DNA of 64,000 nt from assembly GCA_031271295.1 (NCBI GenBank), contig JAISVZ010000047.1:57147-121146 (forward strand), given 5' to 3'. Positions 9,693 to 17,503 of this stretch are shown here, piece by piece. This stretch comes from Clostridiales bacterium. GTDB lineage: Bacteria > Bacillota > Clostridia > Lachnospirales > WQUN01. Made by a program: the position numbers and the translations under genes. The notes under the pieces are model-generated. The model was not told where the DNA came from, ran no database searches, and saw nothing but the letters and a program-made list of their open reading frames with translations. Position 1 is the stretch's first letter; every line of letters begins with the position of its first letter.

Positions 9693-11135
9693 ATGAAAAA
9701 GATTATTATACCGGCAATTTTCATTGCTCTTGTTGCTGCGATTTCGGTTATTTTTCCAAAACCCGCGAAATATGAACGATCTAAAGGCAGCATTTTCATT
9801 GCTCAGGCGGACGGGCAGGTTGATTTTTACTATAAGGGCAAATACACGGCAAATATAGACGGCCGAATCGGGAAGCAATCGTTAAGCCTTTATTCTAATA
9901 AGGCGGCCGTTTTAATAAGTGAAAAAACCGACCGGGACCTCGGTTATTCGCTATATCTTTTTGAGAAAAAACCTCTGTTTATAGACGATGGGGTTTATTT
10001 ATGCTGGATTTCTGCGTCGGGTAATGTTATAGCCTATGTAAAAGAATTTGATTACAGTAAGGAAACAGCGCAGTTGTGGCTGTATTCCGGAGGGAAGATA
10101 ACCTTAATAACATCGGAATTTCTCGTTGATTCGGGTTGTTTCGTATCTCCGAACGGGAGCGCAATTTGTTATACAACCCTCAGCGGAGAGGATAATATAG
10201 GTTTTGTTTGGGATGGAAGCGAACACGAGCTTGGGAAAAACCGAATGCCGTTTGCGGTAGCGGACGGAGCGAAGTATATTTATTACGGTAATGAAAACGA
10301 AGTTATTTACGTGCAAAAAGGGAAAAACAACGAGAACAGAGAGCAGCTTGGAGATGCGGATATTGCAAGCGTAGCGGCTAACCGGGATCTGTCTCAGATA
10401 GTTTTCAGGACAGATGCTAAAAGTTACATCAGCAGGAACGGGAAAACCAAAGAGCCGCTATCCGGTCTTATGTATTTTTTGATTATGCCAAGCGGCACCG
10501 CCATGCAGAAAACCGAAGATAATATACCCGTTTATTCTGTTTCGAATTTCGCGGATACATTTTATATATCCGGCGAAGGCGGCGTTATGCATATAAACAG
10601 TAAGTATGAAACAAGTAGCGTAGTGAAAGAGGTAAGTTCCGCTTTTCTCGCGGATAACGGCAAAACCTTAACCTATACGCAAAACGGAAAAATTTATAAG
10701 CTTAACGGTGCGAAAAAAAATGCGGAACCTGTGGAAATTGTTGCGGACGATATAGTCCGTTTTGCCGTGGTTAGTGACGGCAGCGCAGTATTTTTTTCAA
10801 ACGAAGACAATGAGCTTTACTATCAAAAGGGTAAAAATAAGCCTGTTCTTGTTTCAAGCAATGTTTCGATTAGTCCGCCTTATTATTTTCCGTCCTATTA
10901 TTTTCCGTACTTAAATGCGCAAGGAGCATTATTCAACGGAGATACAATTTATTATGCAAGTGAAAACAAGTTGTACTATTCGAACGGCGGAGCGGGAAAA
11001 CTCGTTTCGGGAATTGATGATGATGTAGATTATGTAATGGCGGATGAAAACGGAATATTTGTTTATGCCGGTAACGACTCAGTTTCGTTTAGCTACTATT
11101 CAAGAGATGGAAAAAATTTTATTTTACTTAACTGA
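9693..11135 (+). CDS. Beta-propeller-like membrane protein lacking the zinc ribbon, paralogue 3
   Basis: 480 aa. GGGGGAGG ribosome binding site before the ATG. Unlike its three paralogues it starts directly with the TM helix (residues ~3-20, KIIIPAIFIALVAAISVIF), so the cytoplasmic zinc ribbon and linker are absent. The exported region is intact and again carries WISASGNVIAYVKEF and ELYYQKGK motifs. The only bases between it and the preceding gene are a 28-bp spacer, so the ribbon was lost cleanly rather than by a frameshift. It may function as the ectodomain alone. Role unknown. Confidence 0.83.
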   Translation: MKKIIIPAIFIALVAAISVIFPKPAKYERSKGSIFIAQADGQVDFYYKGKYTANIDGRIGKQSLSLYSNKAAVLISEKTDRDLGYSLYLFEKKPLFIDDGVYLCWISASGNVIAYVKEFDYSKETAQLWLYSGGKITLITSEFLVDSGCFVSPNGSAICYTTLSGEDNIGFVWDGSEHELGKNRMPFAVADGAKYIYYGNENEVIYVQKGKNNENREQLGDADIASVAANRDLSQIVFRTDAKSYISRNGKTKEPLSGLMYFLIMPSGTAMQKTEDNIPVYSVSNFADTFYISGEGGVMHINSKYETSSVVKEVSSAFLADNGKTLTYTQNGKIYKLNGAKKNAEPVEIVADDIVRFAVVSDGSAVFFSNEDNELYYQKGKNKPVLVSSNVSISPPYYFPSYYFPYLNAQGALFNGDTIYYASENKLYYSNGGAGKLVSGIDDDVDYVMADENGIFVYAGNDSVSFSYYSRDGKNFILLN

Positions 11136-11156
11136 TGAATAAAGGGGGTAACAATC

Positions 11157-12794
11157 ATGGCGAAGGTAATAAAATGTAAAGTTTGCGGGGCAAATGTTCC
11201 AAAGAAAATGAATTTCTGCGCTTCATGCGGGGCGGCAGTGGAAAAAAACGATGCGCCAAATTTAACGGATTTAAGCGGCAGAGCATCGAATACATCTGAA
11301 AACACTAAAGTGCGCGGCATTAAACTGAAAATAATTATTGTGCCTGCGGTTTTTGTTGCCGCATTAATCGCAATTTTCGCATTTTCGGCGGCTTTTCTAA
11401 AACCCGCAAATTATGAGTTGTATAAAAGGCGTACAATAATAACTCAGGTGGGTAATCGTATTGCCATTTTGCCTGAGGGTAAAAACAAGGTATATATTGA
11501 CGGCAAGCTTGGAAGGTGCGTTTTAAACCCTGATACAAGCAAAGCGGCATTTTTGATGTATGAAGAGATAGATGGCAGCAGTTCGGGCGCTTCGTTGTAC
11601 CTTGTTGACGAAAAAGTTCAGTTTATAGATAACGACGTTTATTGGTACCAAATTTCTGCGCCGGGTAATTCTGTAGCCTATTTAAAAGAGCGGGATTCAA
11701 GCGAACGCACGGCGCAACTTTGGCTTTATTCTGATGGAAAGAAAACCTTAATAGCGCAGGAAATTCACGAAGCGTTTGTTTTTTTTCTTTCTCCGGACGG
11801 GAGTACAATTTGTTACACAACCTACGACGGAAAAGATTACACCGGTTATATTTGGGATGGTGAATTACATGCGCTTGAGAAAAACTGTATACCGTTTGCT
11901 GTTGCGGACGGAGCAAAATATGTTTATTACCGGGATTCCGGCAATATTTTATATGTCCAAAAGGGAAAAAACAATGAGGATAGAGTAAAACTTGCAGACG
12001 ATACTGTATTCGATTTTGCAGCTAACAAGGACTTGTCGCAATTAATTTTAAACGCGGGCGACGCGTATTACATAAGTTCAAGCGGCGAGGCGTTAGAACC
12101 GTTAGACGGTTTTGGATGGGAGCATATTACATCAAACGGCATCGCGAAAAAAACATATAAAATCTTTAGCGGTTATTCTGACGGATCAATACGACAACCT
12201 GATTTGACTTATATTTCAGCGCCAAATATTGCATATTCATTTTATAAAAGTGCGGAAGGCACACTTATTCATATAGACAGTGAGAATGAAACAAACTTCA
12301 TTTCGCAAGACGCGCGGTTTACTTATTTATCCGATAGCGGCAATATCTTAACCTATATGCGGCGGGACAGGGGCATTTATAAACTGGATTTTACATCAAA
12401 AAACGCAAAACCGGAAAGAATTGTTCCGGGTGATTTCCGTTTCTTTGTTGCGCTTAACGATGGGCAATCGGTATTTTATGTAAACGAAGATAACGAGATG
12501 TACTATAAAAAGGGAAATAAAGAACGTGTACTTGTAGCTGAAAATATACAATATGAACAGTTTTGGGAAATGGGCTGGAAAGCGAATATATTCGCGGGCA
12601 AAACAATTTATTATATGAATGACGGTGAGCTGTATTTTTCAAGCGGAGAAGAGGGGAAACCCGTTTCTGGCATTGAAGGAGAAATTGAATCCGTAAACGC
12701 GGGTTTTACCGATACGCTTGTAAATACAACAAACAACGGTGAATCGTTTTTGTACTATTCAACAGACGGGGTAAATTTCGAATTGATAGATTGA
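11157..12794 (+). CDS. Zinc-ribbon/TM/beta-propeller-like protein, paralogue 4
   Basis: 545 aa. AAAGGGGG ribosome binding site before the ATG. Zinc ribbon at residues 1-30 (CKVCG, CASCG), a charged linker, TM helix near 57-80 and a ~460-residue beta-rich repeat region. The conserved core is slightly altered here (QISAPGNSVAYLKE), and an insertion near residues 335-360 makes it the longest copy. It is the last gene of the array and is followed by a strong terminator at 12811-12863. No enzyme motif is visible. Confidence 0.85.
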   Translation: MAKVIKCKVCGANVPKKMNFCASCGAAVEKNDAPNLTDLSGRASNTSENTKVRGIKLKIIIVPAVFVAALIAIFAFSAAFLKPANYELYKRRTIITQVGNRIAILPEGKNKVYIDGKLGRCVLNPDTSKAAFLMYEEIDGSSSGASLYLVDEKVQFIDNDVYWYQISAPGNSVAYLKERDSSERTAQLWLYSDGKKTLIAQEIHEAFVFFLSPDGSTICYTTYDGKDYTGYIWDGELHALEKNCIPFAVADGAKYVYYRDSGNILYVQKGKNNEDRVKLADDTVFDFAANKDLSQLILNAGDAYYISSSGEALEPLDGFGWEHITSNGIAKKTYKIFSGYSDGSIRQPDLTYISAPNIAYSFYKSAEGTLIHIDSENETNFISQDARFTYLSDSGNILTYMRRDRGIYKLDFTSKNAKPERIVPGDFRFFVALNDGQSVFYVNEDNEMYYKKGNKERVLVAENIQYEQFWEMGWKANIFAGKTIYYMNDGELYFSSGEEGKPVSGIEGEIESVNAGFTDTLVNTTNNGESFLYYSTDGVNFELID

Positions 12795-12810
12795 AAGCTT
12801 GTTAGAGAGA

Positions 12811-12863
12811 AAAACCTCCCCAAAATCCCGCTTTCTTTTGAAATACGATTTTAGGGAGGTTTT
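12811..12863 (+). terminator. Intrinsic terminator closing the zinc-ribbon array
   Basis: A 17-bp stem with one mismatch (12811-12827 with 12847-12863, core CCTCCC/GGGAGG), ending in TTTT. It starts 16 bp after the last paralogue. The A-run on the 5' side means it could also work on the other strand. Confidence 0.8.
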
Positions 12864-13030
12864 CAACTATCATTCAGATTTTTTTTGGCTGATGGAACAA
12901 TTTAAAATTCTTGCTATTAGAATTTCCAGCCTAAAATTGGTGTGTGTTCCTCATTCTCTGTTTGATCGCGATATCTCTATTGCCATTTAATTTTACAGCA
13001 ATACCATTACACTATTACATGTTCAGAACG
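12864..13030. other. AT-rich spacer, no gene seen
   Basis: No convincing coding region, promoter or repeat is visible between the terminator and the start of the Rpn-like remnant. Open frames here lack ribosome binding sites. Confidence 0.5.
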
Positions 13031-13036
13031 CCTTAT

Positions 13037-13149
13037 ATTGATACAACAAACCCACTAATTGAAAGGTTTAATAATGCCATAAAATACTCATGCGCAAAAA
13101 CAAAATTGGAAGAATCTAAAAAGAAAGGAGACATTAAAATGCTTTCATT
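13037..13149 (+). repeat. 113-bp direct repeat, copy A (left of mazEF)
   Basis: Nearly identical to 14684-14796, with only a few substitutions (for example GCCAT versus GCTAT). It encodes the peptide NPLIERFNNAIKYSCAKTKL and ends just inside a ribosome binding site plus ATG. Together the two copies bracket mazEF. Confidence 0.9.
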
Positions 13150-13405
13150 ATTAGAGGGATTTCTAACTAAGGAGGAAAGGGCGGCAGCCGCATTGGAAGG
13201 TGAAATTAGAGGCGAAACAAAGAGTGAAATTAAAGGCGCAATCTCACTGTTAGTTTCTCTTGGAAAATCTAACAGTGAGATTGCCGGGTTGCTTCATTTG
13301 AACGTTGACGAGGTTAACAGTCTTCGGGAAAAATTCGGTCTAAATAAAAAGAAGTTTTTTGCTTTTTTCCTGAATCCGGGATATACTATATATATCCTAA
13401 ATTAG
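13037..13405 (+). pseudogene. C-terminal fragment of an Rpn-like nuclease/transposase
   Basis: The reading frame encodes the NPLIERFNNAIKYSC segment and then an 88-aa tail starting at the ATG at 13139, which has its own AAAGGAG site. The tail (EGEIRGETKSEIKGAI...SNSEIAGLLHLNVDEVNSL) resembles the C-terminal end of Rpn/PD-(D/E)XK putative transposases, where a charged helix precedes a helix-turn-helix-like segment. The nuclease domain is absent from this copy. The related fragment at 14166-14890 has the N-terminal part but lacks this tail. The ATG at 13139 could be translated as an independent small protein, so function cannot be excluded. Confidence 0.55.
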
Positions 13406-13419
13406 CGAGGAGTGTTTAT

Positions 13420-13704
13420 ATGACCACAACAATAGTTAAGTGGGGAAATTCAAGAGGTATAAGGCTTCCAAAACCATTTCTTGAAAATTTAAACCTAAAA
13501 GACAATGATGTCGTTGATGTTTTTGCAGACAGCGAAACTATCATCATAAAAAAATCTCTAACCGATCGTCATAAAACGCTTACACAGCGCTTAGAGGAAT
13601 TTTACGGCAAGGATATAGAATCAATTTTGAAAGAAGCCGATGAAAGTATCGAACAGCCTATCGTGGTTGATTGGGGAAAGCCGGTTGGTGAAGAGGTATG
13701 GTAA
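13420..13704 (+). CDS. mazE: MazE-type antitoxin
   Basis: 94 aa. The N-terminal half is an AbrB/MazE swapped-hairpin DNA-binding domain (VKWGNSRGIRLPKPFLE, with a DNDVVDV turn). The acidic C-terminal tail is typical of the segment that binds and blocks MazF. GCGAGGAG ribosome binding site upstream. It overlaps the toxin gene by 7 nt, the normal arrangement for translational coupling. MazE-like antitoxins usually repress their own promoter together with the toxin. The pair sits between two fragments of an Rpn-like gene, suggesting a mobile or recombining neighbourhood. Confidence 0.92.
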   Translation: MTTTIVKWGNSRGIRLPKPFLENLNLKDNDVVDVFADSETIIIKKSLTDRHKTLTQRLEEFYGKDIESILKEADESIEQPIVVDWGKPVGEEVW

Positions 13705-14036
13705 AACTCAAACAGGGTGATATTATAAAGTTGGATTTTGATCCTCAAACCGGTTATGAGCAAAAAGGGCGCAGACCGGCAATAGTTATTAGCAACAGCC
13801 GGTTTAATAGATATTCTAAAATGATAATGGTTTGCCCGATAACGCACACGGACAAAAACCATCCGTTTCACGTACGGCTTGGCGGAAATACGAAAACAGC
13901 AGGCGTAATACTATGCGACCAATTAAAGACTCTGGATATTGTGGCAAGGAGTTATGAATTCATTGAAAAGGCAACGAGTGAAACCATATTTAATGTTCTT
14001 GATATTATAATGAATTTTTTTGAAACTGAAGAGTAG
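13698..14036 (+). CDS. mazF: MazF/PemK-type endoribonuclease toxin
   Basis: 112 aa, the normal length for MazF. The family hallmarks are present: GDIIKLDFDPQTGYEQKGRRPAIVIS near the N-terminus, CPITHTDKNHPFHV in the middle and CDQLKTLD near residue 75. MazF cuts mRNA at short sequence motifs and is held inactive by MazE. The start overlaps mazE by 7 nt. It appears full length and unmutated, so the pair is probably active. Confidence 0.93.
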   Translation: MVKLKQGDIIKLDFDPQTGYEQKGRRPAIVISNSRFNRYSKMIMVCPITHTDKNHPFHVRLGGNTKTAGVILCDQLKTLDIVARSYEFIEKATSETIFNVLDIIMNFFETEE

Positions 14037-14683
14037 TTCCGACGGTGACCAGCGAAAAACCGCTGACAGATTGGGTAACAATATTAGCCCTAAGATATTG
14101 GTTTTGTTCGATGTTGTTTCTGATAAAATCGAAGGTAAAAATATTATTCGCATTCGGCATTTAAAATGCTTTTAAGCGACTTAAATATTTACAAAGATTT
14201 TGTTGGCTTAATGCTGCCGGGGGAAGATTTCAGTAATATACATATTTCCAACGGTGAATTGATTTTGTCTGTGGATAATAAAAAAATTGTACTCGACTCG
14301 TTGACGGAATCAAACATGGGTTGGCTGAATATTGAAGGTCAAAGTGAAGAGGACGATTTTCCGTTCTCACGGCAATTGTACTACTGGGCAAGGGTATACT
14401 CAAATCAAATAAAATAAAGAAGGGGACCAAAGGATGGGCGGAATTAAAACCGGTAACTGTAGTTGTTATTTACAAAAAAAGCCGAGAACAGTTTTCTAAA
14501 GCCGAGGCTCATTTGGAAGGTTCATTATTGTTAACGTCAAGCGGCAGGAAAAGCAAAAATCATTTTAGGATTATTTCATACAATGCCGCTAATTGGGAGA
14601 AGTTGAGTGAAAACGATAAATTTAAGCCGCTTTTGGGGTTACTTGGAAACGGATATATTAAAGCAGGTAGTAACATTGCCGGA

Positions 14684-14796
14684 ATTGATACAACAAACCC
14701 ACTAATTGAAAGGTTTAATAATGCTATAAAATACTCATGCGCAAAAACAAAATTGGATGATTCCAAAAAGAAAGGAGACATTAAAATGCTTTCATT
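14684..14796 (+). repeat. 113-bp direct repeat, copy B (right of mazEF)
   Basis: Second copy of the repeat at 13037-13149, in the same orientation, 1647 bp downstream. In this copy it lies at the 3' end of the frameshifted Rpn-like gene. Confidence 0.9.
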
Positions 14797-14821
14797 CTTT
14801 CGTTTTGCACATATAATTCCC

Positions 14822-14851
14822 CTTCACTTGCTTCAAAATCAGCAAGTGAAG
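14822..14851 (+). terminator. Perfect hairpin at the end of the Rpn-like remnant
   Basis: An 11-bp perfect stem (CTTCACTTGCT with AGCAAGTGAAG) and an 8-nt loop. There is no adjacent T-run, so termination is only possible. It may mark the original 3' end of the element. Confidence 0.4.
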
Positions 14852-14909
14852 TATACCGCTGAACCTCTTTATTTAAACAGCCCCTGCTAATATTCCTTTT
14901 TTACGAACC

Positions 14910-15380
14910 TCACTCCAACTGCGAAGTGCAATTGGGGCACTTGGTAGCCTTAATATTTATTGAAGAGAAGCAATACGGGCAGTCCTTAACCGTTGGCGCT
15001 TCCGTTTCCTCTTCTCCGGCTTTTCCCTTAAGCAGCGCGTCGGAGCGTTTTCGGATGTTGTTAAGCAGTTTAACCATGCAAAACACAATAAAGCCCATAA
15101 TTATAAAATCAATTACCGTTGAAATAAAAATCCCGATATTTATTGTGGGGGTTGGGTCTGCGTTTAAAAACGCCAAAGGTACTACCAAAGAATCGAAAGA
15201 TACCGTATCCGAAAATACCGAAAGCACCGGCGTTACAATATCACCCACAAACGAGGATACAATTTTGTTAAACGCCCCGCCAATAATAACACCAACCGCC
15301 AAATCAATTACATTGCCGCGCAAAATAAAATTACTGAATTCCGAAAGTGTTTTTACCTTTTTCTTTTCTTTAAGCGCCAT
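14910..15380 (-). CDS. mscL: Large-conductance mechanosensitive channel MscL with C-terminal zinc ribbon
   Basis: 156 aa. The N-terminal amphipathic helix and TM1 carry the family signature GNVIDLAVGVIIGGAFNKIV. TM2 is FIIMGFIVFCMVKLL, followed by the cytoplasmic helix. MscL opens under membrane tension to release solutes on hypo-osmotic shock. The C-terminus has an added zinc ribbon (CPYCFSSINIKATKCPNC), a variant seen in other Firmicutes. GGAGGG ribosome binding site upstream. It follows mgsA on the same strand, but a terminator at 15410-15433 separates them, so it is probably mainly transcribed on its own or by read-through. Confidence 0.95.
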   Translation of the reverse strand: MALKEKKKVKTLSEFSNFILRGNVIDLAVGVIIGGAFNKIVSSFVGDIVTPVLSVFSDTVSFDSLVVPLAFLNADPTPTINIGIFISTVIDFIIMGFIVFCMVKLLNNIRKRSDALLKGKAGEEETEAPTVKDCPYCFSSINIKATKCPNCTSQLE

Positions 15381-15409
15381 AGTTTAATTTCCCTCCGTTT
15401 TTTATCTTC

Positions 15410-15433
15410 AAAAAAAAGAGCCGTTTACGGCTC
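15410..15433 (-). terminator. Intrinsic terminator after mgsA
   Basis: On the minus strand: GAGCCG-TAAA-CGGCTC followed by eight T. It lies 33 bp after the mgsA stop and marks the end of the mre-min-rodA-mgsA transcription unit. Confidence 0.9.
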
Positions 15434-15466
15434 AAAGTTCACAAGAACTTAAAAATCCGATTCAGC

Positions 15467-15862
15467 TCATTTTATAATTTTGCGCCAATCCAAATCCCCG
15501 CGTTCAAGCGCCAAAAGCAGAGCTTCGGCGGTTGCCAAGTTGCTTGCCAAAGGGATATTGTGGATATCGCACAGCCGCATCAAATTGTCTATATCCGGTT
15601 CGTTGTGGTGCTGGGATACAGGGTCGCGCAGAAAAATTACAAGGTCTATATCGTTGTGCGCAATTTGCGAGCTTAACTGCCCCACGCCGCCCAAATGCCC
15701 CGCAAGATATTTGTGAATTTGCAAATTTGCGGCCTCTTCCACCAACCTGCCGGTTGTGCCGGTTGCGTAAACCGTGTTTTTAATAAGTATATGCCTGTAC
15801 GCGATGCACAGGTTTTCCATTAATATTTTTTTGTTATCGTGAGCAACGAGAGCAATATTCAT
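15467..15862 (-). CDS. mgsA: Methylglyoxal synthase
   Basis: 131 aa, the usual length. It converts dihydroxyacetone phosphate to methylglyoxal plus phosphate, a bypass that releases phosphate when glycolytic intermediates pile up. Motifs visible: AHDNKK at the N-terminus, ATGTTGRL for phosphate binding, and FLRDPVSQHHNEPDI, which contains the active-site Asp and His. It sits at the end of the morphogenesis cluster, about 110 bp after rodA, an arrangement common in Clostridia. Its product is cytoplasmic. Confidence 0.95.
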   Translation of the reverse strand: MNIALVAHDNKKILMENLCIAYRHILIKNTVYATGTTGRLVEEAANLQIHKYLAGHLGGVGQLSSQIAHNDIDLVIFLRDPVSQHHNEPDIDNLMRLCDIHNIPLASNLATAEALLLALERGDLDWRKIIK

Positions 15863-15974
15863 AACAGCCTCCTATTTAAGAAATGCGAAAAACTTACCGG
15901 CAACTTTAGCTTTGCTTTAACCGGCATATGTTTTAAGCCTTCGGTACAATGCGCCGGTGCAGCTTAAGCGGCGC

Positions 15975-17129
15975 TTAATCCTCGAATAAGGATTTATTTT
16001 TGGACATTCCAACATTCACAACAAGCCCGGCGGCAATCATACAAGCCCACATGGAGCTTCCGCCGTAGCTGAAAAACGGAAAGGTTACGCCGGTAACCGG
16101 CATAAGCCCTATCGTTACGCCCACATGAAAAAACGATTGGAAGAAAAACATTGCCGCAGCGCCAACGGCAATAAGCCTGCCGCAGGTATCCGGCGCGGTT
16201 GCCGCGGTATACAAACACTTACACACAATTAAAAACATCAGAATAATTATGGACGCGCACCCTATAAAACCGAATTCCTCGCCCAAAACGGCAAAAATAA
16301 AATCGTTTTCGCTTTCGGCGGTGGAATGCCCGTGGATGCCGTTATAAATTCCCTTTCCCCTAAGCTGCCCGGAACCTATCGCGTATTTGGAATCCTCCAA
16401 CTGGCGGTATGTGTCGGGGTCCAGCGTTGGGTTTATCATTGCTTCGATTCGGTTTATCTGATACTCCTTAACAATTTCAAGCTCCACAAGTTTGTTGATA
16501 AGGACACGATCCTCCGAAATAAAATCCACATACAAATAGGTTACAAGCGGCGCGATAAACAGCAGTATTACCGCAATTTTACGGTACTGAATTTTCCCCG
16601 CGAAAATTACCGCGCATGAAATAACAAGAATAACGCCGGACGCGGAAAGCGCGGGCTGTAAATACACCAAACCCACGGGAACCAAAACAAGTAGCAAAAT
16701 AAGCAGAATTACCGATATTTTGTTAACGTCATCGCCCTTTAGTTCAATAAATTTTGAGAGGAAAATAATTATAAACACTTTCGAAAATTCCGAGGGCTGT
16801 ATGGACATTCCGAATATGTCAAACCATCTGCCGGTTCCGTTAATATCGGCTGCCGAAAAAACCGCTATAAGCAACCCGACCATCAATATATATATCGGGA
16901 TATAAAACTTGCAAATAAAATGATAATCTATAAACGAGGCGGCAAGCATCAGAACGAAACCCGTTCCTATCCACATAATTTGACGCTTAAATAACCCGTC
17001 TATCCCGTTTAAATCTATCCTTGTTGCGCTTCCTAACATTATTATGCCGCTTACCGCCAAAACAAAAATCATAACCGTTAAAACAAAATCGAACGCCCTG
17101 AACTGACGCTTTAAGCCTATATTATTCAT
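15975..17129 (-). CDS. rodA: RodA/FtsW/SpoVE-family peptidoglycan glycosyltransferase
   Basis: 384 aa from the ATG at 17129, chosen because AAGGAG lies ahead of it; an upstream in-frame start at 17147 overlaps minE more. About ten TM segments. Family motifs include QPSEFSKVFIIIFLSKF, GKGIYNGIHGHSTAESENDFIFAVLGEEFG and the C-terminal FPFFSYGGSS. RodA polymerises glycan strands during cell elongation with a class B PBP, here probably the PBP2 encoded at 19867. The start overlaps minE by 8 nt, so the two are translationally coupled. The cluster context favours RodA over FtsW. Confidence 0.93.
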   Translation of the reverse strand: MNNIGLKRQFRAFDFVLTVMIFVLAVSGIIMLGSATRIDLNGIDGLFKRQIMWIGTGFVLMLAASFIDYHFICKFYIPIYILMVGLLIAVFSAADINGTGRWFDIFGMSIQPSEFSKVFIIIFLSKFIELKGDDVNKISVILLILLLVLVPVGLVYLQPALSASGVILVISCAVIFAGKIQYRKIAVILLFIAPLVTYLYVDFISEDRVLINKLVELEIVKEYQINRIEAMINPTLDPDTYRQLEDSKYAIGSGQLRGKGIYNGIHGHSTAESENDFIFAVLGEEFGFIGCASIIILMFLIVCKCLYTAATAPDTCGRLIAVGAAAMFFFQSFFHVGVTIGLMPVTGVTFPFFSYGGSSMWACMIAAGLVVNVGMSKNKSLFED

Positions 17130-17415
17130 TAAGGCTCCTTGCGGCACGCGGTGGTTTTACGTTTTTAAACGGAATGTTGGCGATAAGCATAGGTACCTTT
17201 TCGTTTTTGTCGGACATGGTCTGGGTTATTTGCACATCAAGCTCTTCGCTGTCTATATCCATATATCTTGCCATAACCTTTAATATGTCGTTTTTAAGCA
17301 TTTCAAGAACGTCGGCGGAGCAGTTAACCCTATCGTGTACCAAAACTAACTTAAGCCTGTCCTTGGCTACGTTTTTAGATTGCGCTCTGCGGTTAAACAA
17401 GCCGAAAAAATCCAT
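17122..17415 (-). CDS. minE: Cell division topological specificity factor MinE
   Basis: 97 aa. The N-terminal membrane-targeting helix (MDFFGLF) is followed by the anti-MinCD region (AKDRLKLVLVHDRV) and a C-terminal dimerisation domain. MinE stimulates MinD ATPase and drives MinCD away from mid-cell. It is 88 bp downstream of minD and overlaps rodA. The presence of MinE rather than only DivIVA implies pole-to-pole oscillation, as in other clostridia that carry minCDE. Confidence 0.94.
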   Translation of the reverse strand: MDFFGLFNRRAQSKNVAKDRLKLVLVHDRVNCSADVLEMLKNDILKVMARYMDIDSEELDVQITQTMSDKNEKVPMLIANIPFKNVKPPRAARSLNE

Positions 17416-17503
17416 ACAATCAATCCCCGTTTCCTAAATAATCTTAATACATGCGCAATTACAGGCGAAAACCCTGACGGGATACCCCTTGCAATTACTG
17501 AAC

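Larger units (their letters stand above)
14166..14890 (+). pseudogene. Frameshifted Rpn-family PD-(D/E)XK nuclease/putative transposase
   Basis: Frame 1 (14166-14417) encodes a segment ending FSRQLYYWARVYSNQIK, including KKIVLDSLTESN and NIEGQ, which fit the Rpn nuclease core with its conserved Asp and E-x-Q. A shift near 14410 continues as KKGTKGWAELKPVTVVVIYKK, the next block of the family, through to the NPLIERFNNAIKYS segment and the repeat at 14684-14796. After that the sequence loses similarity and stops. No ribosome binding site precedes 14166. Rpn proteins (TIGR01784-like) promote recombination and are often found decayed. This copy appears dead because of the frameshift and lost C-terminus. 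Confidence 0.65.

Noticed and set aside
12944..13138. Longer reading of the Rpn-like fragment from 12944
   Set aside because: No ribosome binding site; the part before 13037 shows no relation to the family.
15480..15783. Plus-strand frames over mgsA
   Set aside because: Shadow of the well-supported mgsA gene on the other strand.
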